Assembly: GCA_020633195.1 (NCBI GenBank)
Contig: JACKEC010000028.1
Location: 62,001 to 126,000 of the forward strand
Length of the DNA: 64,000 nucleotides
Reading direction: 5' to 3'
DNA from: Sandaracinaceae bacterium
GTDB taxonomy: Bacteria; Myxococcota_A; Polyangia; Polyangiales; Sandaracinaceae
The notes below the pieces were generated by a model. The model had not been told where the DNA came from, searched no databases, and saw only the letters and a list, made by a program, of their open reading frames with translations. Below, one piece after another: positions 51,621 to 60,803 of this stretch (within the stretch, counting starts at the first letter, position 1; each line of letters starts with the position of its first letter). Position numbers and translations under genes: made by a program.

Positions 51621-54600
51621 CTAGTCCCCGATGCTGATCCCGAGCTTGTGGCGGAGGGTGAGGTACTCCTCGCTCACCGCGTAGATGTGGAGCTCCTTGA
51701 GGCGCTCCTTCGAGGGGACGCCCGCGGACTCCTCGGGCGACGCCTTGATCATCGCGGTGGAGTACTCGAGGTCGTTCGAGAGGACGAAGCCGACGCGATC
51801 CGCGGTCAGGTCGACGGCGGCGACCCACTTCTTGAGGTCGAGCTCGGGGGCCGCCGCGAGGAGCTTCTGCACGTGGCTGCGCAGGCGATCCTTGTCGGTG
51901 CCGGTGAGGTGCGTCTCGAACGCCGCGAGGTTCTCGGCGACGGGGGTCGCGAGGTTCTTCGGGATCGGGAACTGACCCACCGCCGTCTTGATCGCGGCGA
52001 GGAGCCACGAGCGCAGACCGCTGCCCGTCGGGACGAGCATGCGGAGGTAGTGGCCGGGCCGGAGGTAGGACAGGTGGCGGCCCGCGACGAACGCGAGCGC
52101 CTTGCCGGGGCCGCCCGCGAGGGCGCCCTTGCCGAGGCCGATCGACGGCGGGTCGGTGAACACGAAGCTCAGGCCGCCCGGGTCCTTGGTCCGGTAGTAG
52201 ACGTCGGGCAGCGCGATCGCGGTGACGCCCGCCGCGTAGTGCAGGGTCCGCGCGAGGTCCGCCTCGTCGCTGTCGGCCTTGCGCTTGTCGCCCGCGGAGA
52301 GCCCGAACTTGCCGAGGTCCTGCGCGCGGTTCGCGATCACGGCGCGCGAGATCGTCGCGAAGATGTCGGTCAGCAAGCCGTCTTGCGTCGGGTGGACGAG
52401 GTGCTTGGCCCACAGCTCGTTGGTGAAGGCGCTCGTCGCCGCCGCGGGCTCCCGGCTGCGGTGCTTCTTGTAGAAGCCCTCCTCGTCGGGCTCGGCGTTC
52501 TTGAGCACGGTGAGCGCCTGGCACGCGCACCACGACTCGTCGGGCTTCTTCGCCTCGGTGTAGAGCTTGCGCAGCGCCTGGTAGCTCTCGATCCGGTAGG
52601 GGTTGAGCTGCAGCAGGTCGCCGTGGACCTTCACGGCCTTCTGGAAGTAGCGCTTGGGCTCGGCGCTGTAGATCGACGCGAGCTGCTCGGAGCGGCGGCG
52701 GTTGTGCGGGTCGAGGCGCGCGGCCTCCTCGAACGCCTCGGTCGCGTCGCCCGGCCGCTCGAGGCGGTGGAGCAGCAGCTCGCCGAGCTGGTCGTGCAGG
52801 TGCGCCCGATCCTTGTCGCTCGTGTCGGCGGTGAGGCCCTTGATGCGGTCGCGGTAGACCTCCTCGAGCCGATCCCAGTCCGACTGACCGTTGAGCGCGG
52901 TGACGAGCCCGTCGAAGCTCTTCAGCGACGTGGGCTCGTGCTCGAGCGCCTGCTCGTAGTAGTCGGCCGCCTCGTCGAGGCGGTTCAGCTCGAAGTGACA
53001 GATGGCCGCGGCCGTGTGGTAGTACTTCGAGAGCTGCCGCGAGTCGTCGACGAGCTCGGCGATGCGCAGGATGACCTCGACGAGGCGAGACCAGTCCTTG
53101 CTCTCCGAGTAGACAGCCATGAGCTTCGTGAGGAGGTTCCTGTCGTCGGCCCGCAGCTCGAGCGCGGCGACGTAGCTCTTCGAAGCCTTCGCCTTGTCGC
53201 CGATCTCGTTCATCAGGACGTCGCCGGTCTCGACGAGCAGCGTGTAGCGCTCGTCGTCGGGCGCGGACTCCATGCGCCGCCGGAGCGTGCGCACGACGTC
53301 CTCCCACTTGCCCTGCGACGCGTAGAGCTCCTTGAGCGAGCGCAGCGGCGCCGGATCGTCCGGCGTGAGGTCGGCGGCCTCGTTGAGGTGCAGCTTGGCC
53401 TCGCCGAGCTCGCCCGCCTGGCGGAGCGACTCGCCGAAGCGCCACAGGACGCGGCCCTTCTCCTGGCCGACGAGGTCCTTGCCGAACTGCTTGACCACGT
53501 CGCGGTACAGCTCCGCGGCCTCGTCCGGCGCGCCCATGTCGAAGGTGACCTCGGCCACGCGCTCGAGGACCTCGCGGTCGTCGGAGGCGAACGCCTTGGC
53601 GTTGAGGTACGCGCGCTGCGCCTTGTCGTAGAGCTCGAGCTTGCGGAACGCGTCGCCGCAGCGGACCGAGACGTCGCGCGCCAGGTCGGCGGCCATCTCG
53701 GACGTGCGGGCGAGGAGCGGCTCGTAGTAGCGAGCCGCCTCGGGGAAGTCGCCCTTGTCGAACGCCATGTCGCCGAGCCCGCGCGCCGCGGGGGTGGACG
53801 TGGCGTCGAGCTCGAGCGCCTTCTCGAACGAGATGCGCGCCCGGATCGGATCCTCGAGCCGGTCGCGCTGCAGCGAGCCGAGCTCGGCGTAGAGCTTGGC
53901 CTTCGAGATCTTGCCCTCGGTGACCTCGATCTCGCGCGCGAGCAGCTCGGCCGCGCCGTGGGCGTCGCCCCGGCCCGAGTAGATCGCGCGGAGCGCGGTG
54001 GCCGCCTTGGGGTGGTCGGGCTGCGTGTCGAGGGCGCGCTTGTAGCGCTCGATCGCGCCGTCCTTGTCGCCCTTGTCCTCGAGGATGCGGCCCGAGCGCA
54101 CGTAGAGGTCGGCCTTCTTGGCCGGGTCGCTCTCGGCCTCGGCGAGGCGGTCGGTCGCCTCGAGCGCCTTGGCCGCGTCGCCGGTCTGCGCCTGCAGGCG
54201 GCTCATCAGCTCGAGCGCCTCGGTGTGGTCCGCGTTGATCGAGGTGACGCGCTCGACGATCCCGAGCGCGCGCTCGGGCGCGCCGACGTCGACCATCAGG
54301 ACCTTCGCCGCCTGGAGCAGGAGGTCGATCTTGCGCCGCTCGTCCTCGCTGCCGAGCGCGTGGCGCTCGAGCGTCTTGGCGAGGTCGTCGAAGCGCTGGA
54401 GCTTCCGATAGACGCCCACGAGCATGACGTTGGCGCCCTCGTGGCCGGGCTCGATCTCCACGATCTGCGCGAGGCACGCCTCGGCCTTCTCGTGGTCCAT
54501 GAACTCTTCGAGGTGGATGCCCGCGGCCCGCTCGAGGAGCGAGATGCGCTGCCGCGGCGTCGCCGCCGCCTCGAGCTGCTTGTCGAGGTTGGCGAGCAGC

Positions 54601-56960
54601 TCCGGGAACCGATCGGTGCGCGAGTAGATGCGCTCGAGGCCCTTGAGCGCGGCGACCTGTCGCTCGTCGTGCTTGAGCGCGGCCTCGTAGTGCGCGGCCG
54701 CCTGATCGTCGTCGCCGAGGCGGTCCTCGTAGATCTCCGCGATCGCGCACAGCGTGACGAGGCGGTCGTCGCCCCGCTGGTTCGCCGCCTTGGTCTCGAG
54801 CAGCTTGACCAGCGGCTTCCACTCCTTGCGGTCGGCGTAGATGCCCTCGAGGGCCTCGTTCGCCGCGGGGTGGGCGCCGTCCTCCTTGAGGATCGACTCG
54901 TACATCGCGGCCGCCGCGCCCGGATCGCCCATGCGCTTGTCCACGATGCGCGCGGCCTCGGCGCGCCAGTCGCGGGCCTTGACCGGGTTCGTCGTCGAGT
55001 CTGCGCGCTGCACGAGCATCGTGACGAGCTCCTGCCAGCTCTGCGCCTTGCGGTAGAGGGCGATCGTGCCCTCCATCGCCGCGTCGTTGGCGGGGTCGAT
55101 CGCGAGCGCCTGCCCGAAGCACGGGATGGCGAAGTCGGGCCGCGCGAGCTTGTCGGCGTACCAGCGACCGAGCAGGACGTAGAGGGCCGGCTTCTCCGCC
55201 TCGTCCTCGATCGAGCCGAGCGTCTCGTTGAGGGCGGTGATCGCCTCGTTCCAGTTGTCGGTCGACTCGCCCGCGAGCCGCTCGACCGCGTCGATGGCGT
55301 CCTGGTCGCGCGGGTCCTCGGCGAGCGCCTGCACCCACGCCACGAAGGCGTTCTCGCGATCGGAGAGCTTGGACTCGTAGGTCTCCGCGATCTCGCGGAG
55401 GATCGCGGCGCGCTCCTCGGCGGACTCCTCGCCCTCGACCTTCTCGAGCAGGAGCTCCACGAGCCCCTCGGCGTCGCCGGTGGAGCGCTTGAGCTCCTCG
55501 AGCGCCGCGCGCGCGATGTCGTCGTCGCCGTCGAGCTCGAGGATCTGGCGGTAGACCTCCTCGGCGCCGGCGGCGTCGGCGAGGTCCTGCTCGCGGATGC
55601 GCGCGATGCGGAAGAAGAGCGCCTTCTTCGCGTCCGTCTCGGCGTCCTCGGCGGCCATCGCGAGGACCTCGGCCGCCTTGTCCCAGGCGAGCGCCGGCTC
55701 GACGATCCGCTCGAGCGCGACCGCGAGCTCCTCGTTGCCGGGATCCTCGAGCAGCTCGGCGGTGGCGGCGTCGAAGGCCTCCTCGTCGAGCGCCTTCTTC
55801 TCGCGGGCCTCCGGCGGGATGGAGGCGCGACCGATGGACTCGATCGCCTCCTTGAACGCGTCGGCCGACGCGTACCGGTCCTTGGGGTCCTTCGAGAGGG
55901 AGCGCAGGACGATGGCGTCGAGCTCCTTGGCCACCCACCCGCGCGGCGCGTGCGCGCTCGGCGGCTCGGCGTCCTTCATCAGGTGCTGCGCGACGACGTC
56001 GATGCCCGTGTCGCCGACGAACGGCGGGCGGCCGCTCAGCGTCTCGTAGAGCATGCAGCCGACGGCGTAGAGGTCGGTCGCCGCGCTGGCGCGCGACCCG
56101 CGCGCGAGCTCCGGGGCGATCGCCTTGGCCGTCCCGACCACCGGGTGCAGCCCGGACTGCGTGGCCCCGACGGGGCTGCGCGCGAAGAGGCGATCGACGC
56201 CTCCGTCCACGAGCACGCCGGTGGGCTCGTTGGTCATCTTGTCGGTCGAGGTCGGCCGCACCATGAAGACGTTCTCCGTCTTCACGTCGCCGTGGACGAG
56301 CCCGCGCGCGTGGAGCAGCGAGAGCGCGTCGAGGACGCCGCGCACGATCGGGCGGACCTCGTTGTAGTGCATCGGGCCGGTCCGACCGACGCGCTGGCTC
56401 AGCGACTGACCGTTGACGAACTCGGTCACGACGTAGAGGCGGCCGTCCTCGAGCGTGCCCACGTCGACGACGGGGGCGAGGCTCTTGCTCTCGAGCCCCT
56501 TGTGGATCCGCGCCACGGTCAGGAAGCGACGCGCGGCGGAGCGATCGCGGGTGTGCACCGGGCGCAGCACCTTCAGCGCGACGCGCAGCTTCTCCCCGTC
56601 GTCGGCCTTCTTCTCCGCGAGGTAGACGACGCCGACGCCGCCCTCCCCGAGCTTCTTCAGGATGCGGCAGCCGACGACCTCGGCGCCGGCCTTCAGCTCC
56701 TCGCCCGGCTGCGCGTCGAAGAGCGCCTCGACCTTCGCGTCGACGCCGTCCTTGCTGAGGAGCAAGGCGTCGGCGAGGGCGAGCAGCGAGTCGTCGCTCT
56801 TGCATGCCTCGACCAGCGCGCGCGCGAACGCGCCCTTGCCGTCCGTGCCTCCGACCGTCTCGGGGTCGAGGCCGAGCAGCTCGTCGCTGAGCTTCTTGAG
56901 CTCGTCGAGCTCGAACAGGCGTTCGAGCTCGCCGCGAAGGATGTCCGTCGTGGCGTTCAT
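51621..56960 (-). CDS. Giant Ser/Thr kinase-like protein with TPR array
   Basis: A 1779-residue cytoplasmic protein. The kinase domain (about 95-375) has GEGGVGVVYLA, Lys130 in VALKVL, a catalytic loop HGDVKTEN (His223, Asp225, Lys227, Asn230) instead of HRDLKPEN, and DGG (252-254) instead of DFG, so it is non-RD and atypical. An array of TPR-like repeats fills about 400-1470 (for example ERALGIVERVTSINADHTEA, GAIERYKRALDTQPDHPKAA). A C-terminal domain (about 1500-1779) contains FVAGRHLSYLRPGHYLRML, which I recall from other large myxobacterial TPR proteins. The opposite strand is open almost throughout, but its product is an implausible Arg/Val/Leu mixture. Confidence 0.9.
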   Translation of the reverse strand: MNATTDILRGELERLFELDELKKLSDELLGLDPETVGGTDGKGAFARALVEACKSDDSLLALADALLLSKDGVDAKVEALFDAQPGEELKAGAEVVGCRILKKLGEGGVGVVYLAEKKADDGEKLRVALKVLRPVHTRDRSAARRFLTVARIHKGLESKSLAPVVDVGTLEDGRLYVVTEFVNGQSLSQRVGRTGPMHYNEVRPIVRGVLDALSLLHARGLVHGDVKTENVFMVRPTSTDKMTNEPTGVLVDGGVDRLFARSPVGATQSGLHPVVGTAKAIAPELARGSRASAATDLYAVGCMLYETLSGRPPFVGDTGIDVVAQHLMKDAEPPSAHAPRGWVAKELDAIVLRSLSKDPKDRYASADAFKEAIESIGRASIPPEAREKKALDEEAFDAATAELLEDPGNEELAVALERIVEPALAWDKAAEVLAMAAEDAETDAKKALFFRIARIREQDLADAAGAEEVYRQILELDGDDDIARAALEELKRSTGDAEGLVELLLEKVEGEESAEERAAILREIAETYESKLSDRENAFVAWVQALAEDPRDQDAIDAVERLAGESTDNWNEAITALNETLGSIEDEAEKPALYVLLGRWYADKLARPDFAIPCFGQALAIDPANDAAMEGTIALYRKAQSWQELVTMLVQRADSTTNPVKARDWRAEAARIVDKRMGDPGAAAAMYESILKEDGAHPAANEALEGIYADRKEWKPLVKLLETKAANQRGDDRLVTLCAIAEIYEDRLGDDDQAAAHYEAALKHDERQVAALKGLERIYSRTDRFPELLANLDKQLEAAATPRQRISLLERAAGIHLEEFMDHEKAEACLAQIVEIEPGHEGANVMLVGVYRKLQRFDDLAKTLERHALGSEDERRKIDLLLQAAKVLMVDVGAPERALGIVERVTSINADHTEALELMSRLQAQTGDAAKALEATDRLAEAESDPAKKADLYVRSGRILEDKGDKDGAIERYKRALDTQPDHPKAATALRAIYSGRGDAHGAAELLAREIEVTEGKISKAKLYAELGSLQRDRLEDPIRARISFEKALELDATSTPAARGLGDMAFDKGDFPEAARYYEPLLARTSEMAADLARDVSVRCGDAFRKLELYDKAQRAYLNAKAFASDDREVLERVAEVTFDMGAPDEAAELYRDVVKQFGKDLVGQEKGRVLWRFGESLRQAGELGEAKLHLNEAADLTPDDPAPLRSLKELYASQGKWEDVVRTLRRRMESAPDDERYTLLVETGDVLMNEIGDKAKASKSYVAALELRADDRNLLTKLMAVYSESKDWSRLVEVILRIAELVDDSRQLSKYYHTAAAICHFELNRLDEAADYYEQALEHEPTSLKSFDGLVTALNGQSDWDRLEEVYRDRIKGLTADTSDKDRAHLHDQLGELLLHRLERPGDATEAFEEAARLDPHNRRRSEQLASIYSAEPKRYFQKAVKVHGDLLQLNPYRIESYQALRKLYTEAKKPDESWCACQALTVLKNAEPDEEGFYKKHRSREPAAATSAFTNELWAKHLVHPTQDGLLTDIFATISRAVIANRAQDLGKFGLSAGDKRKADSDEADLARTLHYAAGVTAIALPDVYYRTKDPGGLSFVFTDPPSIGLGKGALAGGPGKALAFVAGRHLSYLRPGHYLRMLVPTGSGLRSWLLAAIKTAVGQFPIPKNLATPVAENLAAFETHLTGTDKDRLRSHVQKLLAAAPELDLKKWVAAVDLTADRVGFVLSNDLEYSTAMIKASPEESAGVPSKERLKELHIYAVSEEYLTLRHKLGISIGD

Positions 56961-57176
56961 GAGGCGATGCGATCCGTCCTGAATTGCTGCGGAATCTCGG
57001 GGAAATCACACACGATCCCCCCGCGGAGCGCGGATACTACACGCGCGCCCACCGTGGGCCAAGTCGAGGCGGTCCAAAGTCTCCCGACCCGCCCGAGCGG
57101 GCCGTGAGAGTCGTCACGGTCCCGGAGCTTTACAGCACCCGCCGGAGCGAGGAGGCTCGGTGAGGGGAGGGGTCCG
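56961..57176. other. 216-bp divergent spacer
   Basis: This stretch separates the divergent kinase-TPR and methyltransferase genes and probably holds both promoters. On the minus strand TGTAGTAT (about 57036-57043) could be an extended -10 for the kinase gene. On the plus strand GGAGGGG (57166-57172) is the ribosome site of the methyltransferase. I see no further gene or repeat. Confidence 0.4.
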
Positions 57177-58073
57177 ATGAGTGATCGTACGAGGACGTCG
57201 GACGAGCTGATGGGGCACGTCCTGCGGATGATGAGCCAGGTCGAGCACGCGGCGGCCTTCGGCGCGCACCTGCGCGGCCGGACCGAGACGCTCGCGATCC
57301 CGACGGAGGTGGCGGGGGCCATCGACCACCTCGCTGGGAGCAGCTTCCCAGGGCTCGACGCGCTGCCCGCCGAGGCGCTGCTGCAGGCGAAGGGCGCCTT
57401 GATCGCGCTGTTCCGACAGGCCGCGGACCTGCTCGAGCACCCCGACCGAGCGCCGGGGTGGCTGACCGACGACCCGATCGTGCTGCAGGCGCAGGGCCGC
57501 GCCTCGGCGGTCGTGGCCGACCTCCTGAGCACCGTCGCGCCTGGGCTCGAGGGCCTCGCGGAGCGCCTGTCGAGCGGCGGCGCGTTCTGCGACGTCGGCA
57601 CCGGCGTCGGCTGGCTCGCGATGCGCGCCGCGCGTCACTGGCCCGAGGCGCGCATCGTCGGCCTCGACCTCGACACGCGGCCCCTCGAGCTCGCCCGGAG
57701 CAACCTCGCGGCGGAGGGGATGGCCGAGCGCGTCGAGCTGCGACAGCTCGACATCTGTACGCTCAGCGGTGAGGCGTTCGACCTGGTCTGGCTGCCCGGT
57801 CCCTTCCTCCCGCGCTCGATCGTGCCCGAGGCGATCGCGTGCGCGTCCCGGAACCTGCGCGCCGGCGGCTGGATCGCGTTCGGTACGTTCGGAGCGCCCC
57901 CCGATCCCGTGGCGCAGGCCATGAGCGACCTGCGCACGGTGCGCGCGGGGGGCTACCCCTGGAGCGCCGCGGAGCTCGGGGACCTCCTCACCGGAGCGGG
58001 GCTGATCGACGTGAGCCCGGTCGAGCGCACGTGGCAGGCGCCGCTCGAGCTCGTCGTCGGGCGCGCGCCCTGA
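57177..58073 (+). CDS. Class I SAM-dependent methyltransferase
   Basis: A 298-residue protein. A 110-residue helical N-terminus (ELMGHVLRMMSQVEHAAAFG) precedes a Rossmann-type methyltransferase: motif I CDVGTGVGWLAMRAA, the acidic ribose-binding end IVGLDLDTRPLELA, and post-motif VELRQLDICTL. Motif IV reads FDLVWLPGPFLP. The substrate is unknown; small-molecule O-methyltransferases often have such a helical N-terminal domain. A strong GGAGGGG ribosome site lies just upstream of ATG 57177. It is followed by a short tandem repeat and a hairpin. Confidence 0.85.
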   Translation: MSDRTRTSDELMGHVLRMMSQVEHAAAFGAHLRGRTETLAIPTEVAGAIDHLAGSSFPGLDALPAEALLQAKGALIALFRQAADLLEHPDRAPGWLTDDPIVLQAQGRASAVVADLLSTVAPGLEGLAERLSSGGAFCDVGTGVGWLAMRAARHWPEARIVGLDLDTRPLELARSNLAAEGMAERVELRQLDICTLSGEAFDLVWLPGPFLPRSIVPEAIACASRNLRAGGWIAFGTFGAPPDPVAQAMSDLRTVRAGGYPWSAAELGDLLTGAGLIDVSPVERTWQAPLELVVGRAP

Positions 58074-58074
58074 T

Positions 58075-58124
58075 CCGTGCGCTCAGGGCCCCGTGCGCTC
58101 AGGGCCCGCTCATCCCGATGAGCG
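58075..58124. terminator. Tandem 17-bp repeat and 7-bp hairpin after the methyltransferase gene
   Basis: ccgtgcgctcagggccc occurs at 58075-58091 and again at 58091-58107, sharing one base. Directly after it CGCTCAT (58107-58113) pairs with ATGAGCG (58118-58124) around CCCG. There is no T-run. It lies between convergent genes and may end transcription of one or both. Confidence 0.4.
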
Positions 58125-58203
58125 CGTTCACCGTCGTCCCGGCGGCTCGCTCGGCCTCGCGGACGAGGGCGTCCGGGCTCCCCCGCCGCTCCGTTCCTTG
58201 GGC

Positions 58204-59601
58204 TCAGGGGTCGCAGCCGTTCAGCTCGAAGTCGTCGACGACCTCGTTGGACGTGTCGAGGGCCTGACCCCGCAAGCGACAGCCGTGCACCTCGAGCCGG
58301 AGGTAGCTGTAGTCGGCGTTGAAGACCCGCGCCGAGAACCACTGGTTCGGGTCGTCGATCGTGCGGATGCTCGCGCCGGAGCCGCCCGCGATGATCTCGG
58401 TGACGCCGCGCGGCTCGAGCGCGTTGCAGCCGTCGACGAGGGGGTTGGTGCGCTCGTAGTGGTGGTCGTGGCCGACGAGGATCAGGTCCACGCCGGCCTG
58501 CTCGAGCAGCGACCGGAAGCGGGCGATGTTGTTGGTCCGGATGCCCCGCTCGCTCGAGCTGTAGAACGGGTGGTGCATGAACACGATCTTCCAGTCGGCG
58601 TCGCTGCTGGTGATGTCGTCGACCATCCAGTCGAACATGTCGTCCGTCATGCGACCGTTCGTGTCGAGGTAGATCGGGATCAGCGTGGCCTCGTTGCTGT
58701 CGAGGCAGGTGAAGTGGATGTTGCCGTAGTCGAACGAGTAGTAGAGCTCGCGGTCGGCCTCGCGCCACGCGTTCTCCAGCAGGTGATAGACGTCGCGGTA
58801 GGGCTGGCCGACGTTGGTCACGTACTCGTGGTTCCCGATCGTCGGGAAGATCGGCACCTCGCGCATCAGGACCTGGTAGACGTCGAAGAAGTTCGACTCG
58901 AGCTCGTCGTAGCGGCCGCTGCCGTAGGCCATGTCGCCCATGTGGAGGAACAGGTCGTACTCGCCCTCCATGAACGCGTCGCGCACCGCGAGCTGATCGT
59001 CGGAGCCGCTGCCGCTGTCGCCGATCACGAGCATCCGCACCGGCCGATCGGTCCCGAGCCACGCCGTCTCGAAGCGGAGGTTGCGCGCGAGGACCTCGCC
59101 GTCCTCGACGATCTCGTAGCAGTACGCCGAGCCCGGGGTGAGGCCCGACAGGGTCGCGTCGTACGCCACGTAGTCCTCGCCCTGGGCGGTGCGCGTGGAC
59201 TCGAACAGCTCGGTCGCGGCCTCGACCTCCGTCCACGGGCCCGCCGGATCCGCGGCGAACCGGACCACCCCGCGCCCGCCCGTGTTCCGCGTCGTCCACG
59301 CGACCCGGACCGTCGTCTGCGTCGCGCTCTCGAGGTACGGCCAGCGCCACAGCGAGGTGCCCTCGACGATCTCGGGCGTGCCGCAGTCGAGCGTCGGCGG
59401 CGGCGTGGCCGGCCCGGGGTCCGGGATCACCGGCGGCGTCCCGACCGCGTCGCCGTGGCAGACCTCGGGCGAAGGCGCGGCGTCGAAGCCCGCGTCGATC
59501 GGCGGCGGCGGCCCGGCGTCTTCCATCATCGAAGGGGTCTCGTCGTCGCAGCCGAGCGAGAGGACGAGGGCGGCGGCCAGCGCGAGGGCGGATCGAGTCA
59601 C
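58204..59601 (-). CDS. Purple-acid-phosphatase-type metallophosphoesterase lipoprotein
   Basis: A 465-residue lipoprotein from GTG 59601 (VTRSALALAAALVLSLGC). After a DAG/Pro linker comes a fibronectin-III-like domain (about 85-185) typical of purple acid phosphatases, then the catalytic domain with the full set of metal motifs: IGDSGSGSD, MGDMAYGSG, IGNHEY, MHHPFY and GHDHHYER. It should hydrolyse phosphomonoesters in the periplasm or at the surface; the exact substrate is open. ATG 59664 is in frame but gives a non-hydrophobic basic N-terminus, so the GTG giving a good lipobox is chosen. Confidence 0.91.
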   Translation of the reverse strand: MTRSALALAAALVLSLGCDDETPSMMEDAGPPPPIDAGFDAAPSPEVCHGDAVGTPPVIPDPGPATPPPTLDCGTPEIVEGTSLWRWPYLESATQTTVRVAWTTRNTGGRGVVRFAADPAGPWTEVEAATELFESTRTAQGEDYVAYDATLSGLTPGSAYCYEIVEDGEVLARNLRFETAWLGTDRPVRMLVIGDSGSGSDDQLAVRDAFMEGEYDLFLHMGDMAYGSGRYDELESNFFDVYQVLMREVPIFPTIGNHEYVTNVGQPYRDVYHLLENAWREADRELYYSFDYGNIHFTCLDSNEATLIPIYLDTNGRMTDDMFDWMVDDITSSDADWKIVFMHHPFYSSSERGIRTNNIARFRSLLEQAGVDLILVGHDHHYERTNPLVDGCNALEPRGVTEIIAGGSGASIRTIDDPNQWFSARVFNADYSYLRLEVHGCRLRGQALDTSNEVVDDFELNGCDP

Positions 59602-59674
59602 CCGCCGACCATCGCCGCAAACGATCGCGCCGCCAAGCCGTCGCGCGGGTCGACCTCGTGACATCGACGTGGAC

Positions 59675-60655
59675 CTAGACGAACGGTACGCCGAGGGCCC
59701 AACCGGTCGCCGCGGCCGCCGCCGTCGCCGCGAGCGCGACGCTGAGGTTGTCGTCGATGCGCAGGCTCAGCAGCTCGGCGAGGCTGCCCGCGGCCGCGCC
59801 CGCGCCGGCCATCGCGAGCAACCGCGGCCACGCCACCGCTGGGGCGAAGAGCCACGCCGCCCCGAACGCGATCAGGCCGCCGGCCACGAAGAACGCGAGC
59901 GTCCCTTCGAGGGTGCGGCCGTGGACCAGCTTGATCCGACCGAAGCGGCGGCCGACGAGCGCGGCGATCGGATCGCCGAAGCCGAGCACGGCCACGCCTA
60001 TCGCGCAGACCAGGGGCGAGCGGCTCAGCGACAGCAGGAACAGCGCGGTCACGTACCAGGTCGCCGAGTTGACGCGGTTCGTCTCGTGCGGGTGCGCGAC
60101 GGGGCCGAACGCCTTCATCAAGAGCGCGTTGAGGCGGCGGCTCGACCGGCGCACCGTCTCCATCGTCCAGGCCCAGACGAGGAACCCGCCGGTGATCGCG
60201 ATCCCCCACACCGGGTCGGGCAACGCGTAGAGGATCGCGAGCGTCGTGGTGCCCATCAGGGCGTGGAAGAAGGAGCGGCGGTAGTTCGTCGGCCGCAGGC
60301 TCGGGACGTGGATCGCGTAGCTCGAGAGGGCCCCGCGGGCGGCCTCGTAGCGCGGGACGAGCTCGCGTCGGAACGCCATCCAGGCCGAGCGCGCCGTCCC
60401 CAGCGAGCCGTCGGCGGACGGCATCGCCCGCAGCGCCTCGCTCACCGAGACGAGCCGCGTGCGGAGGTCGTCCGAGTCCGCGTGCTGTGCCCAGGGCTCA
60501 CACGTGAGACCATACAACCGGTCCCGGATCGCCTCGATCCGGTCGCGCAGCGACCCGACCGCGGACGCGTTCCAGCGCGCCGGATCCATCTCCTGAAGCG
60601 CCGCGTGCAGCTCGATGACGAGTCGCCCGCTCTCGTCTGCCAGGGCCTGCGCCAC
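59675..60655 (-). CDS. Dolichol-kinase/cytidylyltransferase-family membrane protein
   Basis: A 326-residue protein; GTG 60655 is chosen because upstream in-frame residues are low-quality. The first 130 residues are soluble and helical. The rest has about six to seven membrane segments and the family motif GFGDPIAALVGRRFG followed by LVHGRTLEGTLAFFVAG. This fits the SEC59/dolichol kinase/phytol kinase and phosphatidate cytidylyltransferase-like group (GDxxAxxxGxxxG ... KTxEGS; here RTLEGT). The enzyme probably transfers phosphate or CMP to a polyprenol or lipid alcohol. It is divergent from mreC. Confidence 0.83.
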   Translation of the reverse strand: MAQALADESGRLVIELHAALQEMDPARWNASAVGSLRDRIEAIRDRLYGLTCEPWAQHADSDDLRTRLVSVSEALRAMPSADGSLGTARSAWMAFRRELVPRYEAARGALSSYAIHVPSLRPTNYRRSFFHALMGTTTLAILYALPDPVWGIAITGGFLVWAWTMETVRRSSRRLNALLMKAFGPVAHPHETNRVNSATWYVTALFLLSLSRSPLVCAIGVAVLGFGDPIAALVGRRFGRIKLVHGRTLEGTLAFFVAGGLIAFGAAWLFAPAVAWPRLLAMAGAGAAAGSLAELLSLRIDDNLSVALAATAAAAATGWALGVPFV

Positions 60656-60803
60656 GGGGGCATCATGACACGATCCGGGGACACCCGGTATCGGCGGCGG
60701 CTTGCCGAGGCCGGACGGGTGATCTACGCCAATGAACTTCTCTGCGTGGGGTTTTGGGAATGAAGCCCCCCGCCAGCGAGGTACGCGTACCCCGGGATCG
60801 TTC

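Noticed and set aside
51597..57107. 1836-codon plus-strand frame antisense to the kinase-TPR gene
   Set aside because: It mirrors the Glu/Leu/Ala-rich coding of the real gene and has no domain, start context or ribosome site of its own.
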